From a virus: a DNA stretch of 37,125 bases. Under the pieces are notes generated by a model. That model was not told where the DNA came from and did not search any database. It worked only from the letters and a program-made list of their open reading frames with translations. Numbering within the stretch: the stretch's first letter is position 1; the number at the start of each line of letters is the position of its first letter. Positions 13,824 through 25,300 of this stretch are shown here, piece after piece. The position numbers and the translations under genes are program-made. The stretch lies in the IMG/VR virus record IMGVR_UViG_3300019776_000660, positions 1-37,125 of that record. One strand, written 5' to 3'.

Positions 13824-16243
13824 TGATCAACCAACTCATTTCCTCGTTCAATGCCGGTGAATTGTCTCCACTCCTTGAGGCCCGCACCAACCTCGACAAA
13901 TACCGCAACGGGTGCAGGGTTCTTGAAAACTTTCTAATCACTCCCTATGGGCCAGCAAACCGCCGAGCCGGTTTGCAGTATATCGGCAAGGCAAAGGTTG
14001 CATCCAAACGATGCCGGTTGGTTGGGTTGAACTTGACGGCAACCTCCCGCTTCATTCTGGAAATGGGGGAAGGGTATATGCGTTTCTGGAAAAACGGGGC
14101 GCAACTCACTCTGAATGGGAACCCCGTTGAAGCAACCGCCGTGGACTGGCAGGGGAATGTCATATCTCCTACTCCAACAGCATCCCATCCTTTTACGGAA
14201 TCCCAACTCCGCGATGTGTCCGTTTTACAGATCAACAATGTGATTTACTTCGCGCATCCAGATTGTCCTCCCTACAGGCTTTCCCGCTACTCCGATACCA
14301 ACTGGACAATCGGCGAGGTTCCTTGGTCTTTCCCGCCGGTCTTGGATCAAAATTACACCACCACAACGATCACCCCGAGCGCAACCACGGGGACGATCAC
14401 TCTCGTGGCATCGGCGGCACTCTTCGATCCTGTCAACCACATCGACTCCTATTGGCAACTGGATCATGTCCCAACCACTTCGCTTCTTTCGCATCCGATT
14501 TCCGCGAACAACACCTCTACAACGATTTCAATCCTCGGGGCGTGGCAAATCCAATCCTTTGGAAGCTGGACAGCAGAAATCCAACTTCAAGCGTCCACAG
14601 ACAACGGGGCAACTTGGGAAACCCGCCGAAACTATAAATCATTGGGGGGCGACTTCAATGTGGTTTCGACCGGCGAGGAGCAATCCCAAACGCTTTTTCG
14701 CTTTGTAGTCTCTGGATGGTTCAGCATCCAATCCGCAACTCCCGCACGAATTCAATTGGCGGCAATCGATCCCGTTTTAAAAGGGTGCGTCCGCATCACG
14801 GCAATTGCCTCCACAACCTCTGCAACCGCAAGAGTTGTCAAAACTCTTGGCGGAACAACTGCCACCTCTCGTTGGTGCGAGGGGGCGTTTTCAAAGAAAC
14901 AAGGGTATCCCAACGCCATCGGGTTGCATGAAAGCCGGTTGATTTTTGCGGGAACTGCAAGCCTCCCGAACACCCTGTGGGGGAGTTATTCCAACGATTT
15001 TGAAAATTTCCGCAAAGGATCATTCGATGACAATGCGTGGATGTTCACCCTTGCCAGCACGACCGGCGGTCGCATCAATTGGCTATTGGGCAAGAATGTC
15101 CTTCTCGTCGGCACATCGCTCGACGAGTGGTCGATTGGGGCATCCGATACAGGCAAGCCACTCACCGCAACCAATGTCTCCGCTCGCGCCCAGTCGCAGT
15201 ATGGATCGGATAACCTTCCCGCCCTCGTTGTCAACGACACAATCCTATATGTCCAAAGGATGGGCAGGAAAATCCGCGAATTGGTTTACACTTGGTCGAG
15301 CGAGACTTGGGTTTCCAACGATATAACCGCCCTTGCGGAACACACCTCCAGAGGGTTGATCAAGGAAATTGCCTACCAACGAGTCCCCGATGCGGTCTAC
15401 TGGTTTGTTCGCGGAGACGGGCAACTCGTTTCGATGACCTACGAACGCGAACAACAGGTTGTCGGATTTGCTCGGCATATCACCGATGGGACGATTGAAT
15501 CCATCGCGACCATCAACGGAATCGATGGCGAGGACGAGGTATGGGTCTCGGTAAATCGCACGATCAATAACCAATCAGTTCGTTACATCGAGCGATTCAA
15601 TCTTGGGATGCGAAACGCTCTTGATACGGGAGACAAGGCAAACTGGTTCTTTTTGGATGCAGGCGTATCAAAATCGGCAACCTATGTTGGAGGGGTTCCA
15701 ACGAGCAGTTCCACAATCTCGGGGCTTTCTCATCTGGAAGGCAAGGCTGTTTCGGTTTGGGGCGGGGTCTACAACGCAAACTCCAACGCAATCACCTACG
15801 GGGTCATCCCGCCGGTCATTAACCCGACAACCAACTTGCCTATGGTTGTCACCAATGGCCAAATCCTCCTGCAAACGCCGGTGGCATCCTATTGTGTCGG
15901 GTTGCCCTACACCTCGTTGATTTGCCCTCAACGGGTTGACCAGCAACTTGCCGATGGCACTTCGCAATCCCGCAAGATGCGAATCCCTCGCCTCAACATC
16001 AAACTCTACCAATCGTTTGCCGGTGAATACTCAAGCGACCAAGACAATTGGTTCCCAATGGTTTCCCGCAAAACAACAAACAGCATGGACGATTCCGCGC
16101 CCATCATCAACGATTGGACGAGGATGTATCTTTCCAGCAATTGGCAGGACGGGGTGGATATCTACATTCGGCAAAATCTCCCGATCCCTCTCACCATCGC
16201 CGCCATCGTCCCTGTATGGGAAGCATCCGAGGGACAAAATTGA
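13823..16243 (+). CDS. Tail tubular protein B (gp12-like nozzle)
   Basis: 806 residues. The N-terminus (SSFNAGELSPLLEARTNLDKYRNGCRVLENF, then PANRRAGLQYIG) is diagnostic for T7 gp12-type nozzle proteins. The rest is beta-rich with repeated W/Y strands as in the propeller of the family. It forms the tail tip through which DNA leaves and to which fibres attach. Length is near the 790-800 expected. It joins the next gene by TGATG. No enzymatic motif is visible. Confidence 0.9.
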   Translation: MINQLISSFNAGELSPLLEARTNLDKYRNGCRVLENFLITPYGPANRRAGLQYIGKAKVASKRCRLVGLNLTATSRFILEMGEGYMRFWKNGAQLTLNGNPVEATAVDWQGNVISPTPTASHPFTESQLRDVSVLQINNVIYFAHPDCPPYRLSRYSDTNWTIGEVPWSFPPVLDQNYTTTTITPSATTGTITLVASAALFDPVNHIDSYWQLDHVPTTSLLSHPISANNTSTTISILGAWQIQSFGSWTAEIQLQASTDNGATWETRRNYKSLGGDFNVVSTGEEQSQTLFRFVVSGWFSIQSATPARIQLAAIDPVLKGCVRITAIASTTSATARVVKTLGGTTATSRWCEGAFSKKQGYPNAIGLHESRLIFAGTASLPNTLWGSYSNDFENFRKGSFDDNAWMFTLASTTGGRINWLLGKNVLLVGTSLDEWSIGASDTGKPLTATNVSARAQSQYGSDNLPALVVNDTILYVQRMGRKIRELVYTWSSETWVSNDITALAEHTSRGLIKEIAYQRVPDAVYWFVRGDGQLVSMTYEREQQVVGFARHITDGTIESIATINGIDGEDEVWVSVNRTINNQSVRYIERFNLGMRNALDTGDKANWFFLDAGVSKSATYVGGVPTSSSTISGLSHLEGKAVSVWGGVYNANSNAITYGVIPPVINPTTNLPMVVTNGQILLQTPVASYCVGLPYTSLICPQRVDQQLADGTSQSRKMRIPRLNIKLYQSFAGEYSSDQDNWFPMVSRKTTNSMDDSAPIINDWTRMYLSSNWQDGVDIYIRQNLPIPLTIAAIVPVWEASEGQN

Positions 16244-16701
16244 TGAGAACACCGGCACAACGAAAAAGATTTGGGAAGAAAATCGATGCCTTGGAGTGCG
16301 CTCTTGTGGAATTGGGCCAAATCTCACCGGCAATTGCCAAAACTCACCACACTTTTGTAGACGGGATTTACATCCGAGAATTCTTTGCGGCGGCGGGGAG
16401 CGTGATCACCGGCATCACCCATCTGACCCGACACCCTTTTGTCCTTTCCAAAGGGGTTGTGGACATCGTGGACGAATACGGAGAAGTGACCCGCTACATC
16501 GCCCCTTTCACCGGCATCACCGAGGCGGGGACAAGACGAGTCCTTTTTGTTTTGCAGGATATCATTTGGACAACATTTCACCGCACCGATGCCACCGACC
16601 CCGATGAGTGGGCGCGGGAAAACACTCTTGTCGAAAACAAACAACTCCCCCTCGGGTATGAACCCAAAGGACTACTTCACAGAAAGGAACTGATCCCATG
16701 A
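16243..16701 (+). CDS. Cupin-like phage structural/assembly protein
   Basis: 152 residues from the ATG at 16243 (TGATG). The central part has a cupin-like order: HTFVDGIYIREFFAAAGSVITGITH, then a glycine/aspartate turn region and IWTTFHRTDATDPDEW, i.e. two strand-turn motifs with histidines that could bind a metal. Proteins of this kind sit between nozzle and internal virion genes in BPP-1-like phages; their function is not established. It overlaps the next gene by ATGA. Confidence 0.6.
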   Translation: MRTPAQRKRFGKKIDALECALVELGQISPAIAKTHHTFVDGIYIREFFAAAGSVITGITHLTRHPFVLSKGVVDIVDEYGEVTRYIAPFTGITEAGTRRVLFVLQDIIWTTFHRTDATDPDEWARENTLVENKQLPLGYEPKGLLHRKELIP

Positions 16702-17462
16702 GTTATTGGATAGCTGGAGCAACACTTGTTGTATCGGTCGCAGGAACGGCAACTTCCATGTATGGAGCAAACCAATCGGCAAAAGCTCAAAAAGCCGCCG
16801 CCTCCGAAAATGCCCGATTACAGAAAATGCAAGCCAAGGCGACCGCCGCCGTGCAACGATTCCAAGCGCAATTGAATTACAAGACGGCAATGGCGCAAGT
16901 GGATGTCTTTAACAACAATGCCATTGTGCTACGGAACCAAGAGGCGTCCACGCAAAAGCAGGGTTTTGAAGCAGTCAAAAGATTGATCATGGGCGAGAAA
17001 CAAGATCAGTCCGCAACCCGAGCCGCTTACGGGGCATCGGGAGTTGTTAACGACACGGGGTCTCCTCTGGTGGTCGAGGCTTACAATGCTGGAATGGCGC
17101 AACTCAATCGAATGGATGCCGCCTACAAAACCAACCTCGACGCCGATGCCCTCGATTGGGAGGCTCGGATGCAGAACTATCAAGCCGATCTTACAAAAGA
17201 AACTGCCAAGCAATATCTTTACGCAGAACAGATGGCGGATTGGACGGAAAAAACGGGGGTCATTGCTGGCAATGCTTCTCAAATGGCGGCAAACCAAATG
17301 GCAAACGCTTCACTTGTAAGTGGCTATGGCAATGCCGTAAGCAACCTCTCGTCGGGGGTGGCTAATTCCGTCCAGCTTTACTCCAATTTGAGGAACCCGA
17401 ATGCCAACACAGCACCGGCAAACCAACCAACGGCAACACCTCCACAAACATCGCGAAGGTAA
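16698..17462 (+). CDS. Internal virion protein (gp14-like)
   Basis: 254 residues. A hydrophobic, glycine/alanine-rich start (WIAGATLVVSVAGTATSMYG) is followed by long alanine/glutamine-rich helices. The conserved RAAYGASGVVNDTGSPLVV element is typical of gp14-type ejection proteins. These proteins leave the head first and form an outer-membrane pore for DNA entry. The C-terminus is a P/T/N-rich tail. It is followed directly by two larger internal proteins, the normal gp14-gp15-gp16 order. Confidence 0.8.
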   Translation: MSYWIAGATLVVSVAGTATSMYGANQSAKAQKAAASENARLQKMQAKATAAVQRFQAQLNYKTAMAQVDVFNNNAIVLRNQEASTQKQGFEAVKRLIMGEKQDQSATRAAYGASGVVNDTGSPLVVEAYNAGMAQLNRMDAAYKTNLDADALDWEARMQNYQADLTKETAKQYLYAEQMADWTEKTGVIAGNASQMAANQMANASLVSGYGNAVSNLSSGVANSVQLYSNLRNPNANTAPANQPTATPPQTSRR

Positions 17463-17468
17463 CATCCT

Positions 17469-19388
17469 ATGGCTCGAATCCCACTTGCAGAAATTCCCAA
17501 TGCCCCAATGGGCGGCAAACCCGCCCTTGCCAATCCGCAATTCCCGAGGGACGAGGTGGGAGGACAGGCTATTTCCCAAATCCGCGAGGGGTATCGGGAC
17601 ATGATGGTTGATTCAAGGGCGGCATCCGCGATGGGAACCGCCATGCAAAATGTCGGATCAGACATCGTTCAAACAGGAAACAATTTGGCGGATGCCACCG
17701 GCTATTACGCCAGAATGGTCAATGCCGAGGCAACTTCGCAGTTTCTCAATAATCTGACAGACCTCCAAGGGCAGATGAAACAAAATTTGGCGGGGGCAGA
17801 CCCTTCCATGTATCCCGTTATTGTCAAAAACACCTACCAGACCAAGGACGGGCAACTCAACCCCGCGCTCTTTGCTGGAATCTCGGATTTTGGAAGACGC
17901 TATGTGCAGGGGGATGCCGTTCGCTCCGCATCCAAAGACATGGCAGAGTATTCCTTGGCAGCGCATCTTGCCTCCTTGGAACAAGACGAGGGGCGCAAAC
18001 TCGCCTCCATGCAGACATTGATCAATTCGGGGAATTTCGATGACGCAAATTCCATGAACGATTCATTGTTGGCATCGCGAAGAATTGCGCCGAGCCAATA
18101 CGCAAGCCAGAAAGCCGCAATCGAAGGAGCAAGGGACAATTCAACTCTCATGCAAGCGATTGCCCAAGACCCTGTAATTATGGGGCAAAAACTGGAAAAG
18201 GCTTTTGCAACTGGCAAACCTCTGCCCGAAATCAAGAATATCTCGATTGAAAGCTACCCGAGATTCGCAAAGGCGGCGGAAATGGCTTACTCCCTACAAA
18301 CCACCGAAAAGATCACCACTCTCGCTTCTGCAATTGATTCCAAGGCAACGCCAACGCTTCCCGCCTTGCGCGAGAATCCTATTTTCAAAACGCTTGATCA
18401 AAAGAATAAAACCGCTCTTGAGCGTAGAATCACAAACAACAACGCCGGTTCCGCTCAAAGCGAGGCACTTATCAAGGAAGGGGCATTCAAACTCGCGGCA
18501 TTTCCATCAACGGAAAACCCCGCCCGTGAAATGCTTGAGATGCTCACATGGGCAACCGAGAACCTCCCCGATCCGCACCTTGACCCCATCGTGGAGGGTC
18601 TACAGAAAAAAGTGACGGAGATGTCGCAAAATGGCGGGGTTCTTAAACTTTCAAGCGATCTGGAACGATATGTTGCAAACAAAACGGATGTTTTTGCCAG
18701 CATTGGTCTATTTGGCGAGGTTCCTGTAAAAGCAAGCGGAGAAGCGCAATCTGAAGATTACGGGAAAAAGCAAAACGAAATCATTTCCCAAAAAATGAGT
18801 TTGCTTGAAAAATTCCGCAAAGCAGGGATCACCAACCAGAGGGATGCCGACGAGTTTCTAAATCAACAGATATTAGGATCACAGGCAAAAGCGGCACTCA
18901 AATCCGAAGCGGGATTTTTTAAAAAAACTTGGCGATCCATGTTTCCCCCCGATGCTCCCAAACCCGCCGGTTCACCGACTCCTCCTCCCTCTTCGCCAAA
19001 AACATCGAAGGCGGACGGGTTCCAACCGGCGGTCGCGACTTGGTTTGGAACAAGTCCCGATGGAACTCCAGACCCCGAGGACAATCAGAAGGGCAAATAT
19101 GCCGGTGCAAAGACCGGCGACCCGAACTACATGGGGGCATCGCTTTCCAAAGCGGCACTCGCCGAACATGGAATCCCCGAGGACAAGGCGGGGGATTACG
19201 ATGTCATCGTCAAAAAAAATGACAAACAGGTTCGCGTTCCCATTGCCGACCTCGGCCCCGCCGAATGGGTCGAACAACAAAACGGGCGAACGATTGATTT
19301 AACAGGGGCAGTTCATCGATCCCTCGGCACAAAAGGAAAAGAACAAATCACTTACAAGGTGGTTCCTCGCTATTCAGCAGACACATAA
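17469..19388 (+). CDS. Internal virion protein (gp15-like) with C-terminal DPBB domain
   Basis: 639 residues. Residues 1-480 are mostly helical with Q/A/D-rich segments (gp15-like channel protein). A P/S-rich linker (about 495-515) leads to a compact C-terminal domain, about 517-639. It contains ATWFGTSPDGTPDPED, YMGASLSKAAL, VPIADLGPAEW and GRTIDLTGAVHRSLG, the order of a double-psi beta-barrel as in RlpA/expansin-type proteins, with an Asp in IADLGP at the usual catalytic position. It could cut or loosen peptidoglycan during DNA entry. The domain call is good; activity is inferred. Confidence 0.75.
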   Translation: MARIPLAEIPNAPMGGKPALANPQFPRDEVGGQAISQIREGYRDMMVDSRAASAMGTAMQNVGSDIVQTGNNLADATGYYARMVNAEATSQFLNNLTDLQGQMKQNLAGADPSMYPVIVKNTYQTKDGQLNPALFAGISDFGRRYVQGDAVRSASKDMAEYSLAAHLASLEQDEGRKLASMQTLINSGNFDDANSMNDSLLASRRIAPSQYASQKAAIEGARDNSTLMQAIAQDPVIMGQKLEKAFATGKPLPEIKNISIESYPRFAKAAEMAYSLQTTEKITTLASAIDSKATPTLPALRENPIFKTLDQKNKTALERRITNNNAGSAQSEALIKEGAFKLAAFPSTENPAREMLEMLTWATENLPDPHLDPIVEGLQKKVTEMSQNGGVLKLSSDLERYVANKTDVFASIGLFGEVPVKASGEAQSEDYGKKQNEIISQKMSLLEKFRKAGITNQRDADEFLNQQILGSQAKAALKSEAGFFKKTWRSMFPPDAPKPAGSPTPPPSSPKTSKADGFQPAVATWFGTSPDGTPDPEDNQKGKYAGAKTGDPNYMGASLSKAALAEHGIPEDKAGDYDVIVKKNDKQVRVPIADLGPAEWVEQQNGRTIDLTGAVHRSLGTKGKEQITYKVVPRYSADT

Positions 19389-19391
19389 TTT

Positions 19392-22300
19392 ATGGCATCA
19401 GACCCGTTCCGCACCGACATCCTTTCAGAGCAAAATCCACTTGCTCCTCAAAACTCACAAAGCAACGAATCGTTTGTTGATGTTTTTGGGTATGGGGTGA
19501 CCCCAAGCACTCCACCTCCCGCGCCACCTCCGAAACCAGAGGACAGACCACTTAACGAGGTCTTCGCCGGTCGCAGGGCAATTGACTTTAACGAACAGGT
19601 CACCGGCAACAACAATCCTTTCGGAGACCAATGGAGTTCCGCAAAAAGCTACCGGCAAGAGGCGAAGGACATCACGGCAATGCTTTCGGATCGCGACAAC
19701 CTTGGTGGGGTTGCCCCAGATGTGGTTGACCTCGCAACTAATTCCTACGACCCGCAAGCATTCAAAGACATGGCGACCAACTGGAGGGCGACCGCTTTCA
19801 TGCTGGATGTGCCGGTTGAGCAACTAAAGGATTCCGATTACACCCTCTACAAAAAACTGGTCGCCGCGAAGCTCGGGAAGAACGCGCCGAAGACCGAGGG
19901 GGACTACCGGCAAATGCTGGCGGATCACTTCAATAACCGGCAAACGACCGAAAAGGCACTCGATGACCTCAACATGATGGCGGTCATGGATGCCCTCAAT
20001 GCGACCAACTACGGGCAAGAATTCCCGATGGTTCGCGACCAAGGGCGGACACTTTCCGAGTGGATGGCAAAATACCCAGAACTCGCCACTCCCGACCGGC
20101 AATGGCTTTTGGCTCGGAATGCCGGTGAGATGTATCGCAACACGCTCGATGACCTCAAGGATGTGCGGCAATTCGCCGCACCCACTTTCAAGACCCTTGT
20201 CGATTTTACACAAGGCAAGGCGACCCAAGACCAATTGGATGACCTCGGGCGCAATCTCCGCGACCTCACTCCAGAGCAATTCACCAAGGTCTCGCAATAT
20301 GTGTCCCTTGCCGCCGAGGCGGGACAGATCGACCGAGGGGCATTCACTCAACTCGCCAAGAACCTCGGGGAATCCCTCTCCCGTGGATTTGATTGGATTC
20401 CTGCCACCGACATTTTCTTGGGGCAAGCCGAAGCGGCATACCGACTCAAAGCAGTCGAGAAGGATGATGTATGGGTTCCCGTTGGATCAGAATCCCTTCC
20501 TGCCGGTTCTTACCAGAATCCTCGCACGGCGCAGGAACTACCAAAATACCTCCAGATGGCATCGATGGGGAACCCTGACAAAGGCTACGAGGAACCACTC
20601 CAAGGCAATTGGAGGAAGGCGACTCCCGAGGAAAAAGAACTCATCCGCCAGAATGCCGAGGAAGGCATGAAAACGATGAAGATGGTTCGCAAGCTACGGA
20701 ACCTTGCCAAGACCGGCGTTGATCCCATCAAGCCACTTGCACAAGGCGGTCTCATCGGGGCGGTCGAGCGTGGCGCGTATGGGCTTGCCGGTAGCATTCC
20801 TCTCATGGGGGCGGTTGCCGTGAACCCTTTCTTTGGTGTGTTGGCATACCAACAAAACGAACTCGACCGAATCCTCCTCGAAAACGAGGACATGGATTTG
20901 GGCGCGGCATCGGCCCTCGCTCTTGTTGAAGGTGGCATGAATGCCGTGATCGACCGATTCCAGATTTCGTCCCTTGCAGGAAAGTCCAAAATCTTTGGCG
21001 GGGTTCTTAAAGGTATGCAAAAAGGCGGAGTCGCCAATTATCTAAAGCGGGTTGGCGTAATCCAGACCGAACAATTCCTACAAGAGGGGGCGCAAGACTT
21101 GATTGCGCCGGTTGTTGAAACGATTGCCGCCTCGCTTCGCAAAGATATGCCCGACAAGGATTTCATGGCAGAACTCGGGAAATGGGGAGAGACCCGCCCC
21201 GAGGTTTTCTTTGCCGTCCTTCCTCTCGCCCTCATCGGCGGCGGGTTTGCCTCGACCGGCGACCTCAAGAATGTGAACACCGAGGTCACCCGCGAACGCT
21301 TGCGGGGAGCAGGAATCTCCGATGAAAAAATCGATTTCATCCTGTCCTCCGAGACCCGAGCCGAGATGGATGAACGCATCCAAGAGGCATGGCAGTCCCG
21401 CACCGAGGAGGACAAGGCGAAGGGGTTGGAATACTACAACGAGCAACTCGGGCAGTTAAGACAAAACCCGAATGACCATCGACTTTCATTAGAAAGCAAA
21501 GCAGACGGCACTCCCGAGTGGGTGGTGACGGATTACAAGGGCAATGAGGTTGGAAGGTTCGCGGATGGCGATGCGGCACTTGAAATCGTGTCGCAAAACA
21601 CCGCCGCAAACATCGAAAAAGACCGCCTCACAATTGTGGAGGCTTTTAACTTTGCGTCCAAAAAAATTCTGAACAATCCCAATGTTGTTCTCGATGAACC
21701 ATCGCTTTCACTAAAGCAAGCGATGGATGAAATGAAAGTCACAGGTGACGAGGCAAGACTTCAGAATTTGTTTAACCGAATCAAATACGGAGACCTTGAA
21801 GGGAAAGACCCTAACAAAATTTGGATTCTTGGAGAGACCACCATTGAGCAAATGAAGGACGGCATCTACAGGGCGGTAATTAAAATGCGAGAAAACTCCT
21901 CGCCGCGAGATGCTCTGGAGGAAATCAACCACGGGTTTTTCAAGACCGCCGTGGCAAACGGGGTCTACACTTTCGACCAATACAAATCTTGGTTGGAGCA
22001 GACCGAAAAAGCTACAGGAAGAACGCTCAAGCGTGATTCCGAAATGGAGATCATCGAATCTTTGGCGCAAGTAGCGGAAGACTATGTCATGGGTCGAGTA
22101 GACGACACTATGATGCCAATGTCACTTGTCGGCTACATCAAGAGCATGATTGAAATCTTCAAGGAGGCACTCCTTCGATTCCTCAAAATGGACGAGGCAT
22201 TCAAGACCGGCGCAATTGACGCCGACTTCCAGACCGCCCTTGAGCAATCCCTCGGCATCGATCCACAGGTTCGACTTGAGCGCATCAGCGACCAGACCGC

Positions 22301-25300
22301 CGCCTCTGTGGAAACAAATCCCACAACCACACAATTACCGGCGTATTCCATCAAAGTCCAAACAACCGCCGCAAACATCCTTGCAGATAATTTGGGCGTT
22401 CCAAAAATGATTCCAAAAGAATATGTTGGACGGCAGTTTATTCCAATTGAGGCAGACCTTACTGCTGGCGGCGGATGGTTTACTCAAAAACCCGCACAAG
22501 GCGGCCCCGCATGGTCAGTTGACCCATTGAACTTTAAAAAAGGGGCGGCATGGGCATCCGCAAATGATGGGTTTTGGACTGGAAAATTAAATTTAGCGAA
22601 AGAGTCTGGCGCAATTTACATAGGGAAAGATGGGCGCGAAAAATTTTTGGTTGGAACATATGCAATGTTGCAAACCTCCCATGTTTCAAATCCAACCATT
22701 GCTGGAGAGAAACTTTCTGAAGTTGCTCGTTATGTAAAAGAAGGACGCATTTCCAACGAACAGGAGGCGGCACTTTCACAACTAATACGAGATGCGGCTC
22801 AAAGCCTTTACGATGCAAGTCTTGCGGAAAAAACAAAATACGAAAATGACAAATCCAGCAAAAACTATGAACGGGCGCGACAAGCAAACACCAAGGCAAG
22901 CGCACTAATCAATTTCCCCACCACATTCACGGCACAGCAATTGGAGCAATACATTGCAGACCTTTCTTTTGACCAAAGAGCATTTATTGCAACGCAACTT
23001 TCAACTGCCCAAGCAGAAATAATTGGCGCACCGCCGATGGGTCAAATTACCCGCGCCACTTTGGACGAGTCTTTTGCCGGAACCTCCCCATTGTCGTTAA
23101 TTTCTTTACTGGAAATCGATGTTAAAAGGCTTGAAGAGGGGATTGCAAACAAGACACTTACGGCAAAAGACTTTGGTATTGTTTCCCATAATAGCTATAG
23201 CTCGATTGCGCCAGGAAAAATTGTAACATTGTTTAGAACGCCAATTCCTTACGCATTGGCAATGCCAGATATTCGGAAGGGGTTGTTGGATTGGGATACC
23301 AAGAAAAAATATGTCAACAATCACGGGTATTTCCTTAAAGGCAGAATCCCAGTTGGATTACCAAGAACGCAAACCATTAGCACAAAAATGCGGGATTCTT
23401 GGGTAAAAACTCAAACCAACCTTCGCCCCAATCAAGCCAAAGCAATCGTTGCCGCTTTAAATCAAAAATGGACTCGTTTTGAAAGAGTGAATCAAGCCGG
23501 TCTGGTCGAATTCCCTCGCGCCCTTGTCAACAATGATGCCGCCGTCACTTTAACAAAGTACACCTTTGAAGAGGTAAAAGCCATGATGAAAGCGGGAACC
23601 ATGAAGGTTTACCGGCTCGGCGAAATGGATGTGTGGTTTGCCCTCAAACGACTCGGAGAAGACGAAAAGGATTTCGGAGACCCAAGCAAAGATTGGTCGA
23701 TTGTCTCGGTGGTAAACAACGAAAAGGGCGCAGCTGGAATGCTCCCTCTTATTATGTCCAAAGCACTTGCCGAGGGCGGAACCATTCTCGACTGCTATGC
23801 AGTCAAAAGCGCAAAATATCCAGACGGGTTATTGCCGACCCTCTATGCCAGAAGTGGGTTTGAGGTAACCGCCACCCTTGCGTTTGATCCACAATACCAC
23901 ACAGAGGCAGGTAAACTCCTCGACTTGGAACAAGTGTGGCATAGTCAAAAATGGGATGGCGTCGAAAAACCTTCTGTGGTATACATGAAGTGGAATCCCG
24001 AACTTCATGCAAAAATTGGAACCAACGCCAGAGACACAAACTCACGATCCGTCATCGGTGAATCTCGATCTGCAAAATCGGATGAGGGCGGCATGGCCGA
24101 AGGATCGACTGAAATCTCTGGGGGACTCTCAAGCGGATCGCTTGTCAGCATGGGTAGCGAGGGACAGGGCGAGCAAGGGGGACGAGTATCTGTCAGTTCC
24201 AGTCCTACAGGGGATGCTGGAGATGCTCGAAACATATTACCCCGAGGAATCGAGCAGATCGTTGCCGATTTAAGCAAACTCAATCAATACCAACTTCAAG
24301 CCTTGGGGTTGACCAAGGAAGAGGTCAAATCGGCGGTTGCAATTTACAACTCGGCAGATTCGGTTTCTTACTCTGTTCGCGAAGCATCTCCACTTCTTCA
24401 ACAATACAAAGGGTGGAAGAGTGTCGAAGTAACCAAAGAAGGTCGCGCATTTTCTCCAATCGTGCGGGATTTGTTGCAACGCCGGTCGAACGGAGAAGAC
24501 ATTCCTCGGGAAGTTATCGAGGAAGCAATCAACGAGCATTTCCCCGCGCAACTCGCGCCGGTTCCTCAATCTGAAAAAGACCTTCCCACACAGGAAGAGG
24601 TGGACAATGCAACGGCATCAAAACCGAATAAACGAATTTCTGCTTCCGAAATACCAGAACGGCAACCTGTCAACATCCGACAAGATGTTCCTGCATGGAC
24701 AGACTACGGGGTGGGAGTTGTTGTGATCGACACACCAGAAGGAAAAGCCTATTCCGCCGCCGCCGCCATCGACAATCCAAGGTTTGTGCTGAACGAAAAA
24801 AAGTCTCTGGCAATAGCACTCGGAGGGGCAAAAGGCCCACACATTGTTATCAAAGGAGATTGGGCAGAAGATCAATCTATGCCATTGGATTTGGATAGTT
24901 GGACTCAAGTTGGATACAATCCCGACCGGCATAGCTACTACTACGACCGATCTACAGGTCAGCAAATCACGGGAGCATCCAAAGCATACCAGATAGGCAA
25001 TGTGGTTTTTGTAACTGACCCACAATACGGGGATGGGAAGATTTCCGATCTCTCCTACAGCATCCGAGAAAACAACGATGTGGATCGCATCAAATTCTTA
25101 TCTCAAGAACTGGACGCTATGTATGAGGCGGGAGGAACCAACCCAAGAATTGGAACCTACGAAAGCGAATTGGAATCCCTTTTCCAGAAAATCGAATCCC
25201 AACAACAGGAGATGGAGGATGAGTCTTTTGAGGTGGATGAGGCGGTCGATTACAAGGATTCGGATTACGACCCCACCGGCATGATGCTTGAATCCGTTGA

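Noticed and set aside
20761-21160. Separate membrane protein inside the giant gene
   Set aside because: The hydrophobic stretch is in frame with the 3067-residue protein, with no internal stop.
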